DNA of 64,000 nucleotides, from contig NZ_JASF01000005.1 in assembly GCF_000622405.1 (NCBI RefSeq), forward strand, positions 1,674,001-1,738,000. Reading direction: 5' to 3'. This stretch comes from Sulfitobacter donghicola DSW-25 = KCTC 12864 = JCM 14565. GTDB lineage: Bacteria > Pseudomonadota > Alphaproteobacteria > Rhodobacterales > Rhodobacteraceae. This document shows, one piece after another, positions 28,665 to 36,939 of the stretch (position 1 is its first letter; each line of letters opens with the position of its first letter). Below the pieces are notes generated by a model. The model did no database searches, was not told the origin of the DNA, and worked only from the letters and a program-made list of their open reading frames with translations. The translations under genes and the position numbers were made by a program.

Positions 28665-31501
28665 TGGCCTACCTTCCATTTCAGTTCCGCAGGGCCTTTT
28701 CCAACGGGGGATTTGATCGACTTCATCGACGGCAGGGATACTGCATCACTAGGCGCATCAACTTTTTTGATCGCAACCTTCAGATCAAACCATGCGGCCT
28801 GCCCAGTAATCGGGTCTGAGTTAGCCCAGCGAAGGCCGTCACCCTTGGGGGGCATCAGTTCGTGGATTAGATGGTTCAGCAGGAAACCCTTGGTGGCTTC
28901 TGGGGCTTCTTCATCCAGCGCCCATGCGCCTTTGCGCTTACCAATCGCGTTCCACGTCCAGATGGTGTTGTCGTTCAGCGCGGCCATTTCCATAACGGGC
29001 ACGGTGATTTTGCCATGGGGAGATGTGATCTCGGCCCAATCGCCATCCGTTAGCGCGTGGGCCTTCATCAGCTTGCTGGGTATATACATTGGATTGCGGC
29101 CATGTAACTGGCGCAGCCAAGCGTTCTGGCTGCCCCATGAATGGTACATCGCCATTGGGCGCTGAGTGAGGGCGGTAACGGTAAATCCTTCGTTCCCTTC
29201 CTGATCGGTTTCATACCAGATCGGCAGTGGCGACATCGTTTCCTTCACGCGTTCGCGTAGATGCTCAGGCGGTTGCCGCTCGCCGTGACCTTCTGCTGCG
29301 AGCTGGAATTTGCGCATTGGTTCGGAATAGAGCGTAAACAAATACGGTTGTTGGCTATCAAAGATACCCATTTTCACGGCCCAGTCCTGATAGGCTTGGT
29401 TCCATGGTTTGTAATAGTTTGCCCCGTCCGGAATGTGTTCGACAAAGAAACCGCCATTGCCGATGTAGTTTTCCATTTGCGACGCATTCACCCCGCCACG
29501 ACCGTTTTGCAGGCCGTTCTCACCCATGCGCCATCCGGCAAGCGGACCAACACCAGGGCGGCGTTCATGATTTACGATGTAATCGGCGTAATCGGTGTAT
29601 TTTTGGCTGCCATCGTCATTCACAAACGCTGGCAAGCCCAGTTTGGCACCCAGATCACAAAGCGCGGATTGGAACCCTTTGACGTTGCGATCAGGCTCTA
29701 CCACAGGCCACCGTATGGCGTCAGCCGCCGCGTCTGCTTCGCAGATCGGGCGATCCAGCAGAGAGATACAATCGTGGCGTTCCAGATAGGTTGTATCCGG
29801 CAGGATCAGATCGGAGTAGGCGACCATTTCAGAGCTATAGGCGTCCGAATAGATGATGCGCGGGATCACATACTCACCGCTTTCGTCTTTGTCGGTGAGC
29901 ATCTCGATGACACCCGTGGTGTTCATGGACGAGTTCCAAGACATGTTCGCCATATACATGAACAGCGTGTCGATCTTGTAGGGATCACCCGCATAAGCGT
30001 TCGAGATCACCATATGCATAAGCCCATGCACAGACATCGGGTTTTCCCACGTAAAGGCTTTGTCGATCCGCGCAGGCGTTCCGTCGTCTTTCAGTGCTAG
30101 GTCCTCTGGCCCATGAACAAAGCCGAGGTGCGGGCCATCCAAAGGTTGATCAGGGCAAATGCCAACGTGTGGCTTTGGGTGTGCAGTGGCGGGTTTTGGG
30201 TAGGGAGGTTTAAAGCGGAAACCACCTGGAACTTCGACAGTGCCAAGAATGATCTGCAACACGTGCAGCGCGCGGCAGGTTTGGAACCCATTTGCGTGCG
30301 CAGAGATGCCGCGCATCGCGTGGAAGGACACAGGGCGCCCCGTCATCGTTTTGTGGGTCTCACCGCGGAAATCCGTCCACTCGTGATCGAGCTCAAACGC
30401 TTCGTCGAATGCAACACGGGCTAGCTCGGCCGCGATTGTGCGAATGCGTTCAGCAGAGATGCCGCAGGTTTCGGCAACGGTTTCGGGCGCGTATTGATCG
30501 TCTAGGTACATTTCCGCCATCTGATGAAAGACGGGGCGGTGGGTGATCCCTTTGGCGCGGTGGGTTGCCGATAGATCGGGCTTTACGCCTTTTTGGTCAT
30601 AAGGGGTTAGCTTGCCCGTGGTGCGATCAATAACCAGCTCTTTGCCATTCTCGTCGCGTAGCTTGAGACCGAATTCAGGGGATTTGTCGTCCCCGTTGAT
30701 CAGCACAGCCGCATCTGTGTATTGCGCGAGATAGTTCAGATCCATCCGACCTGCTTTCATCAAGCAGTGGATCATCGACAAGATAAACAGACCGTCAGTG
30801 CCAGGTGTAATGCCGACCCAGTCATCTGCAACGGCGTTATATCCGGTGCGGATCGGGTTTACGCCAATAACACGGGCGCCCCGCTTTTTGATTTTGCCGA
30901 TCCCCATTTTGATGGGGTTGGAATCGTGGTCTTCGGCAACGCCGAAAAGCATGAACAGCTTGGTATGGTCCCAATCAGGCTGCCCAAATTCCCAAAAAGC
31001 GCCGCCCATTGTATAGATGCCAGCAGCCGCCATGTTGACCGAACAAAAACCTCCGTGGGCCGCATAGTTCGGCGTGCCGAATGACTGCGCCCACAACGAG
31101 GTAAAGCTCTGCGATTGGTCGCGGCCTGTAAAAAACGCCAACTTTTCAGGGTTGGTTTCGCGGATCGGTTTTAGCCAACTTGCAGCAATCTCATAGGCTT
31201 CATCCCAGCTGATTTCTTCGAATTCACCCGAGCCACGTTCGCCAACACGTTTCATCGGAGACTTCAGGCGCGATGGCGCATTGTGCTGCATGATGCCAGC
31301 CGACCCTTTGGCGCAAAGGACGCCTTGGTTCACAGGATGGTCGCGGTTTCCCTCGATATAGGCAACCTTTAGGTCGCCCAGCGGGTCTTTCTTCATGTGG
31401 ACATTAATGCCGCAGCGACAGGCGCACATATAGCATGTGGTTTTGCGGATCTCGTCAGAGACTTTTGGGCTCAGGTCCAGCGTTGGCTGTTTGTGGGTCA
31501 T
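28661..31501 (-). CDS. soeA: Sulfite dehydrogenase molybdopterin subunit SoeA
   Basis: A 946-residue DMSO-reductase-family catalytic subunit. The N-terminal 4Fe-4S site is Cys23, Cys26, Cys30 and Cys63. Cys153 (HGGFCSVNM) is a candidate molybdenum ligand by position. There is no twin-arginine signal, which fits the cytoplasm-facing SoeABC enzyme that oxidises sulfite to sulfate, rather than an exported reductase. It follows xsc, whose product is sulfite. An AGGAG site precedes the ATG. Polysulfide/thiosulfate reductase is the main alternative by family. Confidence 0.85.
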   Translation of the reverse strand: MTHKQPTLDLSPKVSDEIRKTTCYMCACRCGINVHMKKDPLGDLKVAYIEGNRDHPVNQGVLCAKGSAGIMQHNAPSRLKSPMKRVGERGSGEFEEISWDEAYEIAASWLKPIRETNPEKLAFFTGRDQSQSFTSLWAQSFGTPNYAAHGGFCSVNMAAAGIYTMGGAFWEFGQPDWDHTKLFMLFGVAEDHDSNPIKMGIGKIKKRGARVIGVNPIRTGYNAVADDWVGITPGTDGLFILSMIHCLMKAGRMDLNYLAQYTDAAVLINGDDKSPEFGLKLRDENGKELVIDRTTGKLTPYDQKGVKPDLSATHRAKGITHRPVFHQMAEMYLDDQYAPETVAETCGISAERIRTIAAELARVAFDEAFELDHEWTDFRGETHKTMTGRPVSFHAMRGISAHANGFQTCRALHVLQIILGTVEVPGGFRFKPPYPKPATAHPKPHVGICPDQPLDGPHLGFVHGPEDLALKDDGTPARIDKAFTWENPMSVHGLMHMVISNAYAGDPYKIDTLFMYMANMSWNSSMNTTGVIEMLTDKDESGEYVIPRIIYSDAYSSEMVAYSDLILPDTTYLERHDCISLLDRPICEADAAADAIRWPVVEPDRNVKGFQSALCDLGAKLGLPAFVNDDGSQKYTDYADYIVNHERRPGVGPLAGWRMGENGLQNGRGGVNASQMENYIGNGGFFVEHIPDGANYYKPWNQAYQDWAVKMGIFDSQQPYLFTLYSEPMRKFQLAAEGHGERQPPEHLRERVKETMSPLPIWYETDQEGNEGFTVTALTQRPMAMYHSWGSQNAWLRQLHGRNPMYIPSKLMKAHALTDGDWAEITSPHGKITVPVMEMAALNDNTIWTWNAIGKRKGAWALDEEAPEATKGFLLNHLIHELMPPKGDGLRWANSDPITGQAAWFDLKVAIKKVDAPSDAVSLPSMKSIKSPVGKGPAELKWKVGQ

Positions 31502-31710
31502 AGTCTCTCCTGACGGTTATCTGGATACCTGTTGGGGTGTGGCATGGCTGGTTGCGCCGTGATCCTTTGGTTGCTTCCCTTAGTCTTGTGCATGTTAAAA
31601 TATAGCGCTGCATGGGTTTGGCGCAAAGCCCGTTGCGCGTGACCTTGGTTTAGAACGATGTCGGCAGGCCGAGCCGCTGCGCATATCTGAAGATCGCGCA
31701 GCGTGTTCAT
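31498..31710 (-). pseudogene. Possible remnant of phosphotransacetylase (pta)
   Basis: A 70-codon reading frame starts 40 bases after xsc on the same strand, with an AGG six bases before its ATG. Its first 35 residues (M-x2-L-x2-L then AAARPADIVLNQG and RAL) follow the N-terminal pattern of Pta as I recall it (AAxxPxxIVLxEGxDxR). Similarity then stops, where a full Pta would need over 300 residues. xsc-pta is the usual gene pair in this pathway. I infer a pta gene lost by deletion and decay. Chance resemblance is possible, since only a short stretch matches. Confidence 0.42.
31675..31703. other. Perfect 8-base inverted repeat between xsc and soeA
   Basis: CGCTGCGC (31675-31682) pairs with GCGCAGCG (31696-31703) around a 13-base loop, inside the suspected pta remnant. 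No T-run follows on the minus strand, so an intrinsic terminator is unlikely. It could slow or process an xsc-soeABC transcript. Confidence 0.4.
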
Positions 31711-31750
31711 GATGGCCTGCCCATTTTTTATGTGCGGTTGTCAGCACGTT

Positions 31751-33529
31751 TTAGACAGATTGCTCGCGCATGTCGGATGCATCGATACCGGCAACTTTGA
31801 CAGGTTTCTTCATTGCATCGCGGCGGAATGGGTCACCCAGCTCTTGGTTGATCATCGCTTCGATCAATGTGGTGATCCCGTTTTCCATCTGGTCTTTGAT
31901 CGCTTGGGCCAGCGCCGCGGTCAGTTCGTCCTGCGTGCGGGCAACAACACCTTTGAGGCCACAAGCCGAGGCGATACCAGCGTAGGAAACCTGCTCGTCC
32001 AGCTCGGTGCCGACAAAATTGTCGTCAAACCAAAGGGTTGAGTTACGCTTTTCCGCGCCCCACTGGTAGTTGCGGAAAACGATCTGGGTGATCGCAGGCC
32101 AGTCACCGCGGCCGATCGCGGTCAGTTCGTTGACCGAGATGCCGAATGCGCCGTCACCAGCGAAACCAACAACAGGCACGTCAGGACGCCCGATTTTCGC
32201 ACCAACGATAGAAGGTAGGCCATAACCGCAGGGACCAAACAGACCAGGGGCCAGATATTTGCGGCTTTCGTCGAAGGATGGGTAGGCGTTACCGATTGCG
32301 CAGTTGTTACCGATGTCGGAAGAGATGATCGCTTGGGCAGGTAGGGCGGCCTGAATAGCGCGCCACGCCATACGCGGCGCCATCCAGTCGGGCTTGGCTG
32401 CGCGGGCGCGAACGTTCCAATCTGTACCGGGATCGTCCTGCTCTTCCGTCATCGAGGTCAGTTCCTGAGCCCATGAGGATTTTGTTGTAGCGATTGTATT
32501 CTTGCGGTCGGTACGACCTGCGTCACCAGCATCATCGGCCAATTTCTCCGAGATTGCGGTTGCTACTTTGGCGGCGTCACCGACGATGCCAACGGTCACA
32601 GCCTTGGTAAGGCCGATGCGATTTGGGTTTAGGTCTACCTGAATAATTTTCGCATCTGTTGGCCAATAATCTATGCCGTATCCAGGCAGAGTGGAAAACG
32701 GGTTGAGGCGCGTACCGAGGCACAAAACAACATCGGCTTTGGCGATCAGTTCCATGCCCGCCTTGGAACCGTTGTAGCCCAGAGGGCCAGCATACAATGG
32801 GTGGTTTCCAGGGAAGGCGTCATTGTGTTGGTAACCCACACAAACGGGTGCATCTAGCGTTTCTGCCAGAACGCGGGAGGCTTCGATGCCGCCTTTGGAC
32901 AGGATCGCCCCCGCACCATTCAAGATCACAGGGAACTTGGCAGAAGACAGCAGATCAGCAGCCTCTTGAACCGCAACAGCTCCACCTTGGGGCAATTCGA
33001 AATCGACGATGACTGGTAGATCGATGTCGATCACTTGGGTCCAAAAATCGCGTGGCACGTTGATTTGCGCGGGGGCAGAGGCGCGCTTGGCTTGCATGAT
33101 CACGCGGTTCAGGGTTTCGGCGATGCGCGAGGGGTCGCGTACCTCTTCTTGGTAGGCAACACAGTCAGAGAACAGGTTCATCTGTTCCATCTCCTGAAAA
33201 CCACCCTGACCGATTGTTTTATTCGCCGCCTGTGGCGTGACCAGCAAAATAGGGGTGTGGTTCCAATAGGCAGTTTTAACCGCGGTTACAAAGTTGGTGA
33301 TGCCTGGGCCGTTTTGCGCGATCATCATAGACATCTTACCAGTGGCGCGGGTGAAGCCGTCTGCCATCATGCCGCCAGATGTTTCATGGGCGCAGTCCCA
33401 GAATTTAATACCAGCATCAGGGAAAATGTCAGAGATTGGCATCATGGCAGAGCCGATGATTCCGAAGGCGTTATCGATGCCATGCATCTGGAGCGTTTTG
33501 ACGAAGGCTTCTTCGGTGGTCATCTTCAT
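31751..33529 (-). CDS. xsc: Sulfoacetaldehyde acetyltransferase
   Basis: A 592-residue thiamine-diphosphate enzyme that converts sulfoacetaldehyde and phosphate to acetyl phosphate and sulfite. Glu49 (CAHETSGG) is the cofactor-activating glutamate; the C-terminal domain has the ThDP/Mg motif GFAGDGAFGISVNEL. The length and whole sequence match Xsc rather than acetolactate synthase. The neighbouring tauR, tpa and soeABC agree with taurine dissimilation. No clear ribosome site is seen before the ATG. Confidence 0.95.
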   Translation of the reverse strand: MKMTTEEAFVKTLQMHGIDNAFGIIGSAMMPISDIFPDAGIKFWDCAHETSGGMMADGFTRATGKMSMMIAQNGPGITNFVTAVKTAYWNHTPILLVTPQAANKTIGQGGFQEMEQMNLFSDCVAYQEEVRDPSRIAETLNRVIMQAKRASAPAQINVPRDFWTQVIDIDLPVIVDFELPQGGAVAVQEAADLLSSAKFPVILNGAGAILSKGGIEASRVLAETLDAPVCVGYQHNDAFPGNHPLYAGPLGYNGSKAGMELIAKADVVLCLGTRLNPFSTLPGYGIDYWPTDAKIIQVDLNPNRIGLTKAVTVGIVGDAAKVATAISEKLADDAGDAGRTDRKNTIATTKSSWAQELTSMTEEQDDPGTDWNVRARAAKPDWMAPRMAWRAIQAALPAQAIISSDIGNNCAIGNAYPSFDESRKYLAPGLFGPCGYGLPSIVGAKIGRPDVPVVGFAGDGAFGISVNELTAIGRGDWPAITQIVFRNYQWGAEKRNSTLWFDDNFVGTELDEQVSYAGIASACGLKGVVARTQDELTAALAQAIKDQMENGITTLIEAMINQELGDPFRRDAMKKPVKVAGIDASDMREQSV

Positions 33530-33601
33530 AGGGGGGATCCTTGATCTGGATTAGTAGAAATCTGGGTTTGCGACAAGCTACGGTTTCTTCGAATCAAACG
33601 T

Positions 33602-33633
33602 TAGGGCCAGTTGATTTTATGGGGTATGACCAG
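33602..33633 (-). promoter_or_regulatory. Candidate TauR site before xsc
   Basis: On the minus strand CTGGTCATA (33633-33625) is followed 23 bases later by CTGGCCCTA (33610-33602). The spacing is the same as at tpa. From memory, R. capsulatus TauR binds the direct repeats CTGGACTTAA and CTGGACCTAA. The first copy lies in the last codons of tauR. The site is 73-104 bases before the xsc start. Confidence 0.5.
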
Positions 33634-35098
33634 ATGCGATCATCTCATCAATCTCGGCAGAGATGAGCTTTAGCCCGTTTAATACGCGGTCTGAATGGAT
33701 GGATGAGTAACCTAGCCGATAGAAGTTTTTCGGAGGTGTTTCCCCATCAAAAAACGAATGACCAGGTTCGATCAAGACGCCCTTTTCCCTTAGCCGATTT
33801 GCAAGGGTTTGGGTGTCGATGTCATCGGGTGCTTGCATCCAAAAGGATGATCCGCCGTGGGCACCTTGCCCTGCAATTTTTAATCCATTGTCGGCGATTG
33901 CCTTCTCCATTTTTGAACGGCGCTCATGCAGTGCGTTACTGGTGCGCCGAACCAAAGCATCATAATGGCCGAGCGATAGGAAATAAGACGCGGTGCGTTG
34001 GATATGACCAGGCGGGTGGCGCAAAACGGACGCGCGCAGTGCGCGCGCTTCGCGGATGAAGGGTTCTGACCCAACAAGATAGCCAAGCCGCAAACCGGGA
34101 AATAGAGATTTCGAAAAACTGCCCACGTAAATGACGCGCCCGTCAGTATCCAAGGATTTAAGAGCCGGAGAAGGTGCGCGCAAAAACGAGGTTTCAAACT
34201 CGTAATCGTCCTCAACGATGATCGCGTCGATCTCTCTTGCACGTTTCAGCAGCTGGCGGCGACGCTCAATTGGCATGGTCGCGTTGGTTGGGCATTGATG
34301 GCTTGGCGTTGTAAATAGGACGTCTGTGTCGGGTGGAATAGCATCGGGAGGCAAGCCGTCCCGATCAACGCGCACAGGTGTTACGTTACAGCGGGACTGG
34401 ATCAGAATGTCCCGCAGCGCGGGATAGCAAGGGTCTTCGAGGGTGGCGCGCCGCCGTTGGGTGAGCAGAACCTGTGCTGTCAGCCAAAGTGCATTTTGTG
34501 CGCCAAGTGTTATCAAAATTTGTTCAGGCGCAGCCGTGATCCCACGCCGTGGAAGCGTATGGCGCGCAATAAACTCGATCAGGTTCGGGTCATCCTGATC
34601 GTAGTAGTCTTTCGTCATGGAATTAAAGTCACGTTGCCCCAAAGCCTGAAGGGCACACAGGCGCCAGTTTGCGTGATCAAATAGGGACTGATCCGCTTGG
34701 CCGTAAACAAACGGATAGCGGTATTGCGACCAATCTTGTGGCTTGGTTGGTGTTACCCCTCCGCTAAAGCGCTGGCCAATCGCACGGTTCCAATCGACGG
34801 CGTCCAATACATCGGGGCTGGGCGTAAAAGATGGGGGGCTGGGCGCGTTTTCAGAAACGTAATAGCCCGACCGGCCTTTGGATGAGAGGTAGTCATTCGC
34901 CAAAAGCTCGGTATAGGCGATCGTGACAGTGATCCGGCTGACACCAAGGTGGGTTGCCAATTTCCGCGTCGAGGGGAGCTTTTCGCCGTGTTGAAAACGA
35001 CCAGAGAGGATCCCCTGTGCAATCATTTGCTGGATTTGCGCTTGCAATGTTCCCTGCGCGTCAGGTTGAAGAAAAAAGGTTTCTACTGGAAGCGCCAT
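33617..35098 (-). CDS. tauR: MocR-type transcriptional regulator TauR
   Basis: A 493-residue GntR/aminotransferase fusion regulator. The winged HTH (LPSTRKLATHLGVSRITVTIAYTEL) covers about residues 10-75. A fold-type I PLP aminotransferase-like domain follows, with a candidate PLP lysine in YVGSFSKSLFPGLRLGY. In R. capsulatus TauR activates tpa in response to taurine. Its place between xsc and tpa supports the same role here. Confidence 0.88.
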   Translation of the reverse strand: MALPVETFFLQPDAQGTLQAQIQQMIAQGILSGRFQHGEKLPSTRKLATHLGVSRITVTIAYTELLANDYLSSKGRSGYYVSENAPSPPSFTPSPDVLDAVDWNRAIGQRFSGGVTPTKPQDWSQYRYPFVYGQADQSLFDHANWRLCALQALGQRDFNSMTKDYYDQDDPNLIEFIARHTLPRRGITAAPEQILITLGAQNALWLTAQVLLTQRRRATLEDPCYPALRDILIQSRCNVTPVRVDRDGLPPDAIPPDTDVLFTTPSHQCPTNATMPIERRRQLLKRAREIDAIIVEDDYEFETSFLRAPSPALKSLDTDGRVIYVGSFSKSLFPGLRLGYLVGSEPFIREARALRASVLRHPPGHIQRTASYFLSLGHYDALVRRTSNALHERRSKMEKAIADNGLKIAGQGAHGGSSFWMQAPDDIDTQTLANRLREKGVLIEPGHSFFDGETPPKNFYRLGYSSIHSDRVLNGLKLISAEIDEMIASGHTP

Positions 35099-35112
35099 TT
35101 ATGATCCCGATT

Positions 35113-35143
35113 TTGGATATAGCTGGGGGGCAATCTGGACTTA
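35113..35143 (+). promoter_or_regulatory. Candidate TauR autoregulatory site
   Basis: CTGGACTTA at 35135-35143 on the plus strand equals nine bases of a reported TauR half-site. A degenerate partner TTGGATATA starts 22 bases before it (35113). The pair covers the bases 15-45 upstream of the tauR start, facing away from tauR. MocR regulators often bind their own promoters. Confidence 0.45.
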
Positions 35144-35295
35144 TAGTGAGGTGAAATGGTGCCAAAGTACAGGCGTATTCCATCCTGTGCTTTCAGGGGT
35201 AATCTGAAATTGAAGGCTGTGTTTTTGAATGGCGCGCTATTTTGGCGTGTGAAGCTGTTCCTGACGGAGGCCAGTGCGAGCCAAGGTTTTGGACC

Positions 35296-35312
35296 AAAAG
35301 GGCGCGCGCCCT
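35296..35312 (-). terminator. Compact GC hairpin at the end of the Hint gene
   Basis: AGGGC and GCCCT (35299-35312) pair around a GCGC loop and overlap the stop codon of the Hint-domain gene. TTTT follows directly on the minus strand. It would end that transcript before tauR. Confidence 0.55.
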
Positions 35313-36699
35313 AAATTGCGGTTGGAGCAATCAGGCGGGTTTCGGTGACGTTCAGACAGGCCCGTGCTGCATTGCCGGGATTGTGGGGTGCCGTGCGCAG
35401 GTCTGGAAATAGGCTGAAGAGTTCCTCCCGCGCTGCAATGTCCATAGAGGATTTCGCGACACTGCCTGTATGCAAGCTTTCTGAAAGAGCGCCGTTGGCT
35501 GTGATGATTTCATGCCGCGCAAAGCCAAGGTGAATGTATGTCACACCCGCGGCAGGCGTTTTGGTTAGGATGGTGCTGTCGTTAAGCAACCCTTTTGCTG
35601 GGGCAAGCAGTTGATCTTCTCCAAACATCATCTGTGCCCGCCAGCCGCCAATAAGCATGCGGTGCTGTGGTGAAACGAGAAGATCCCGTTGCGGAAGGTT
35701 CGGCCCAAGGCTTCCTGCTTTGATCAGGACAGGTTTCAGGCTGGGCTGGGTTTGTAGTTGTTGCGCGCTGGTAAACGTCCGGCTTGAGAATAAGACGGGC
35801 TGCGGACCGTTATCCAAAGTGAGAACGTAGTCGCCCTTTTCAATCGTCTCGATCGCCCGTGGTCCAAGGGGTGTATCGATCATCGTTCCGGGTGTAAAAC
35901 ACAGGATTTGACCGATTTCAAAACCAACAAGGCCCAGAGATTCTGTTGCGTGGGCAGAGTTGCCGTTGCCGGTTTCTTCGTCAAATTTCGCTACAACGTT
36001 TCCGGTTGATCCCGTTACGCTTGCCCCGTTTCCAAGAACGACGTTGCCCGCTTCGGGATCGTTCATGGATTGAGTTTCGCCAAAAACCGCGCCGTCTGTC
36101 AGGCTGCCGCCTAGGGCAAACGTGCTGTTCGATGTTGTGAGAGCGCTGTGAAGGGATGCAAAGCCCGCCGTGCCATCACCCCCTGTAGAAATCGCGATCC
36201 AACCAACGTCTTCACCGGTGTTTACACCGTCCGAAAGCGATCCCTCTTGCAGTTGGACATCAAATCCACTGTTGGTCACGTTGAACGGATCGCTGTCAAC
36301 GACATCCGGGTCGTTTTGGCTCATGACATTGGTGAGAACAACAGGGGTGCCAGTGTGGGTGCCAGACAATGAAACCGAGCTAGCTGTGTCTGTGGCGGTG
36401 GTTGTGCCCGCTTCGATGGTGCGCCCGTCGTTGAGTGTATGTACGCCTGTTTCTACGGCAATCCAGTTGATGGTTTCCGTCGCAGGGTGGGGGCCGTCCT
36501 CGTCTTCCCATTCTTCTAGAATGAAATCAAAACCGTCCGCATCAACAGACACAACGCGCAGGGAAAATTCGTTACCACCTTGGTTTGTCGAAGACAGGTG
36601 GATGATAGCATCAGTCATTGGTTCGGTGAAATCGATACGAACGACTTCACCTTCAGCAAAACTTCCTCGTGTTAAGGCACCGACCTCACCGATAGGCAT
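35311..36699 (-). CDS. Hint-domain protein with three N-terminal repeats
   Basis: A 462-residue protein. The C-terminal part (267 to about 420) is a Hint_2 (hedgehog/intein-like) domain: Cys267 in CFTPGTMIDTPLGPRAIE is the predicted nucleophile, with SPQHRMLI and HEIITANG as later blocks. Residues 1-266 hold three degenerate copies of a roughly 85-residue beta-type repeat, each ending in a similar string (INWIAVETG near 78, GWIAISTG near 166, LVGFEIG near 257). No signal peptide is seen. Such Hint proteins are common in Rhodobacterales and may self-cleave; the role is unknown. Terminators on both sides isolate it from tpa and tauR. Confidence 0.8.
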   Translation of the reverse strand: MPIGEVGALTRGSFAEGEVVRIDFTEPMTDAIIHLSSTNQGGNEFSLRVVSVDADGFDFILEEWEDEDGPHPATETINWIAVETGVHTLNDGRTIEAGTTTATDTASSVSLSGTHTGTPVVLTNVMSQNDPDVVDSDPFNVTNSGFDVQLQEGSLSDGVNTGEDVGWIAISTGGDGTAGFASLHSALTTSNSTFALGGSLTDGAVFGETQSMNDPEAGNVVLGNGASVTGSTGNVVAKFDEETGNGNSAHATESLGLVGFEIGQILCFTPGTMIDTPLGPRAIETIEKGDYVLTLDNGPQPVLFSSRTFTSAQQLQTQPSLKPVLIKAGSLGPNLPQRDLLVSPQHRMLIGGWRAQMMFGEDQLLAPAKGLLNDSTILTKTPAAGVTYIHLGFARHEIITANGALSESLHTGSVAKSSMDIAAREELFSLFPDLRTAPHNPGNAARACLNVTETRLIAPTAI

Positions 36700-36890
36700 A
36701 GGAATATCTCCAGATCAAAAACTGATAGGAAATATCTAAAATTTGAATTGGGCGGGTTTAGGCTCAGATTGTGCCCAAGCTGTGGCTGAGAGAGGAAAGT
36801 AAAGTAATTAGCTGAAAGTTAAGGAAATCTTCATTCGATGTTAATCTTTCTATGCCCGCCACATCGGCTTTGACTGCAGCCGCGACAGCG

Positions 36891-36919
36891 AAAAGGCCCC
36901 GCAACGCGCAGGGCCTTTT
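36891..36919 (-). terminator. Rho-independent terminator after tpa
   Basis: AAAAGGCCC (36891-36899) and GGGCCTTTT (36911-36919) form a perfect 9-base stem with an 11-base loop. It lies 20 bases past the tpa stop and ends in T4 on either strand. It separates tpa from the Hint-domain gene. Confidence 0.82.
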
Positions 36920-36939
36920 CTGAAATTTCGTTGGTAGAT

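Noticed and set aside
29261..30100. 279-codon open frame on the plus strand
   Set aside because: It lies wholly inside soeA on the other strand, and its residues show no domain pattern.
31502..31750. A TauR-like repeat pair directly before soeA
   Set aside because: No CTGG repeat in the soeA direction occurs in this interval, so soeABC is more likely read from the xsc promoter.
36700..36720. CTGGAGATA just before the Hint gene as a TauR site
   Set aside because: It is a single weak copy overlapping the probable ribosome site, without a partner at the 22-23 base spacing.
36170..36739. 189-codon plus-strand frame opposite the Hint gene
   Set aside because: Ser/Pro/Val-rich antisense translation with no start signal; the minus-strand Hint domain is clearly real.
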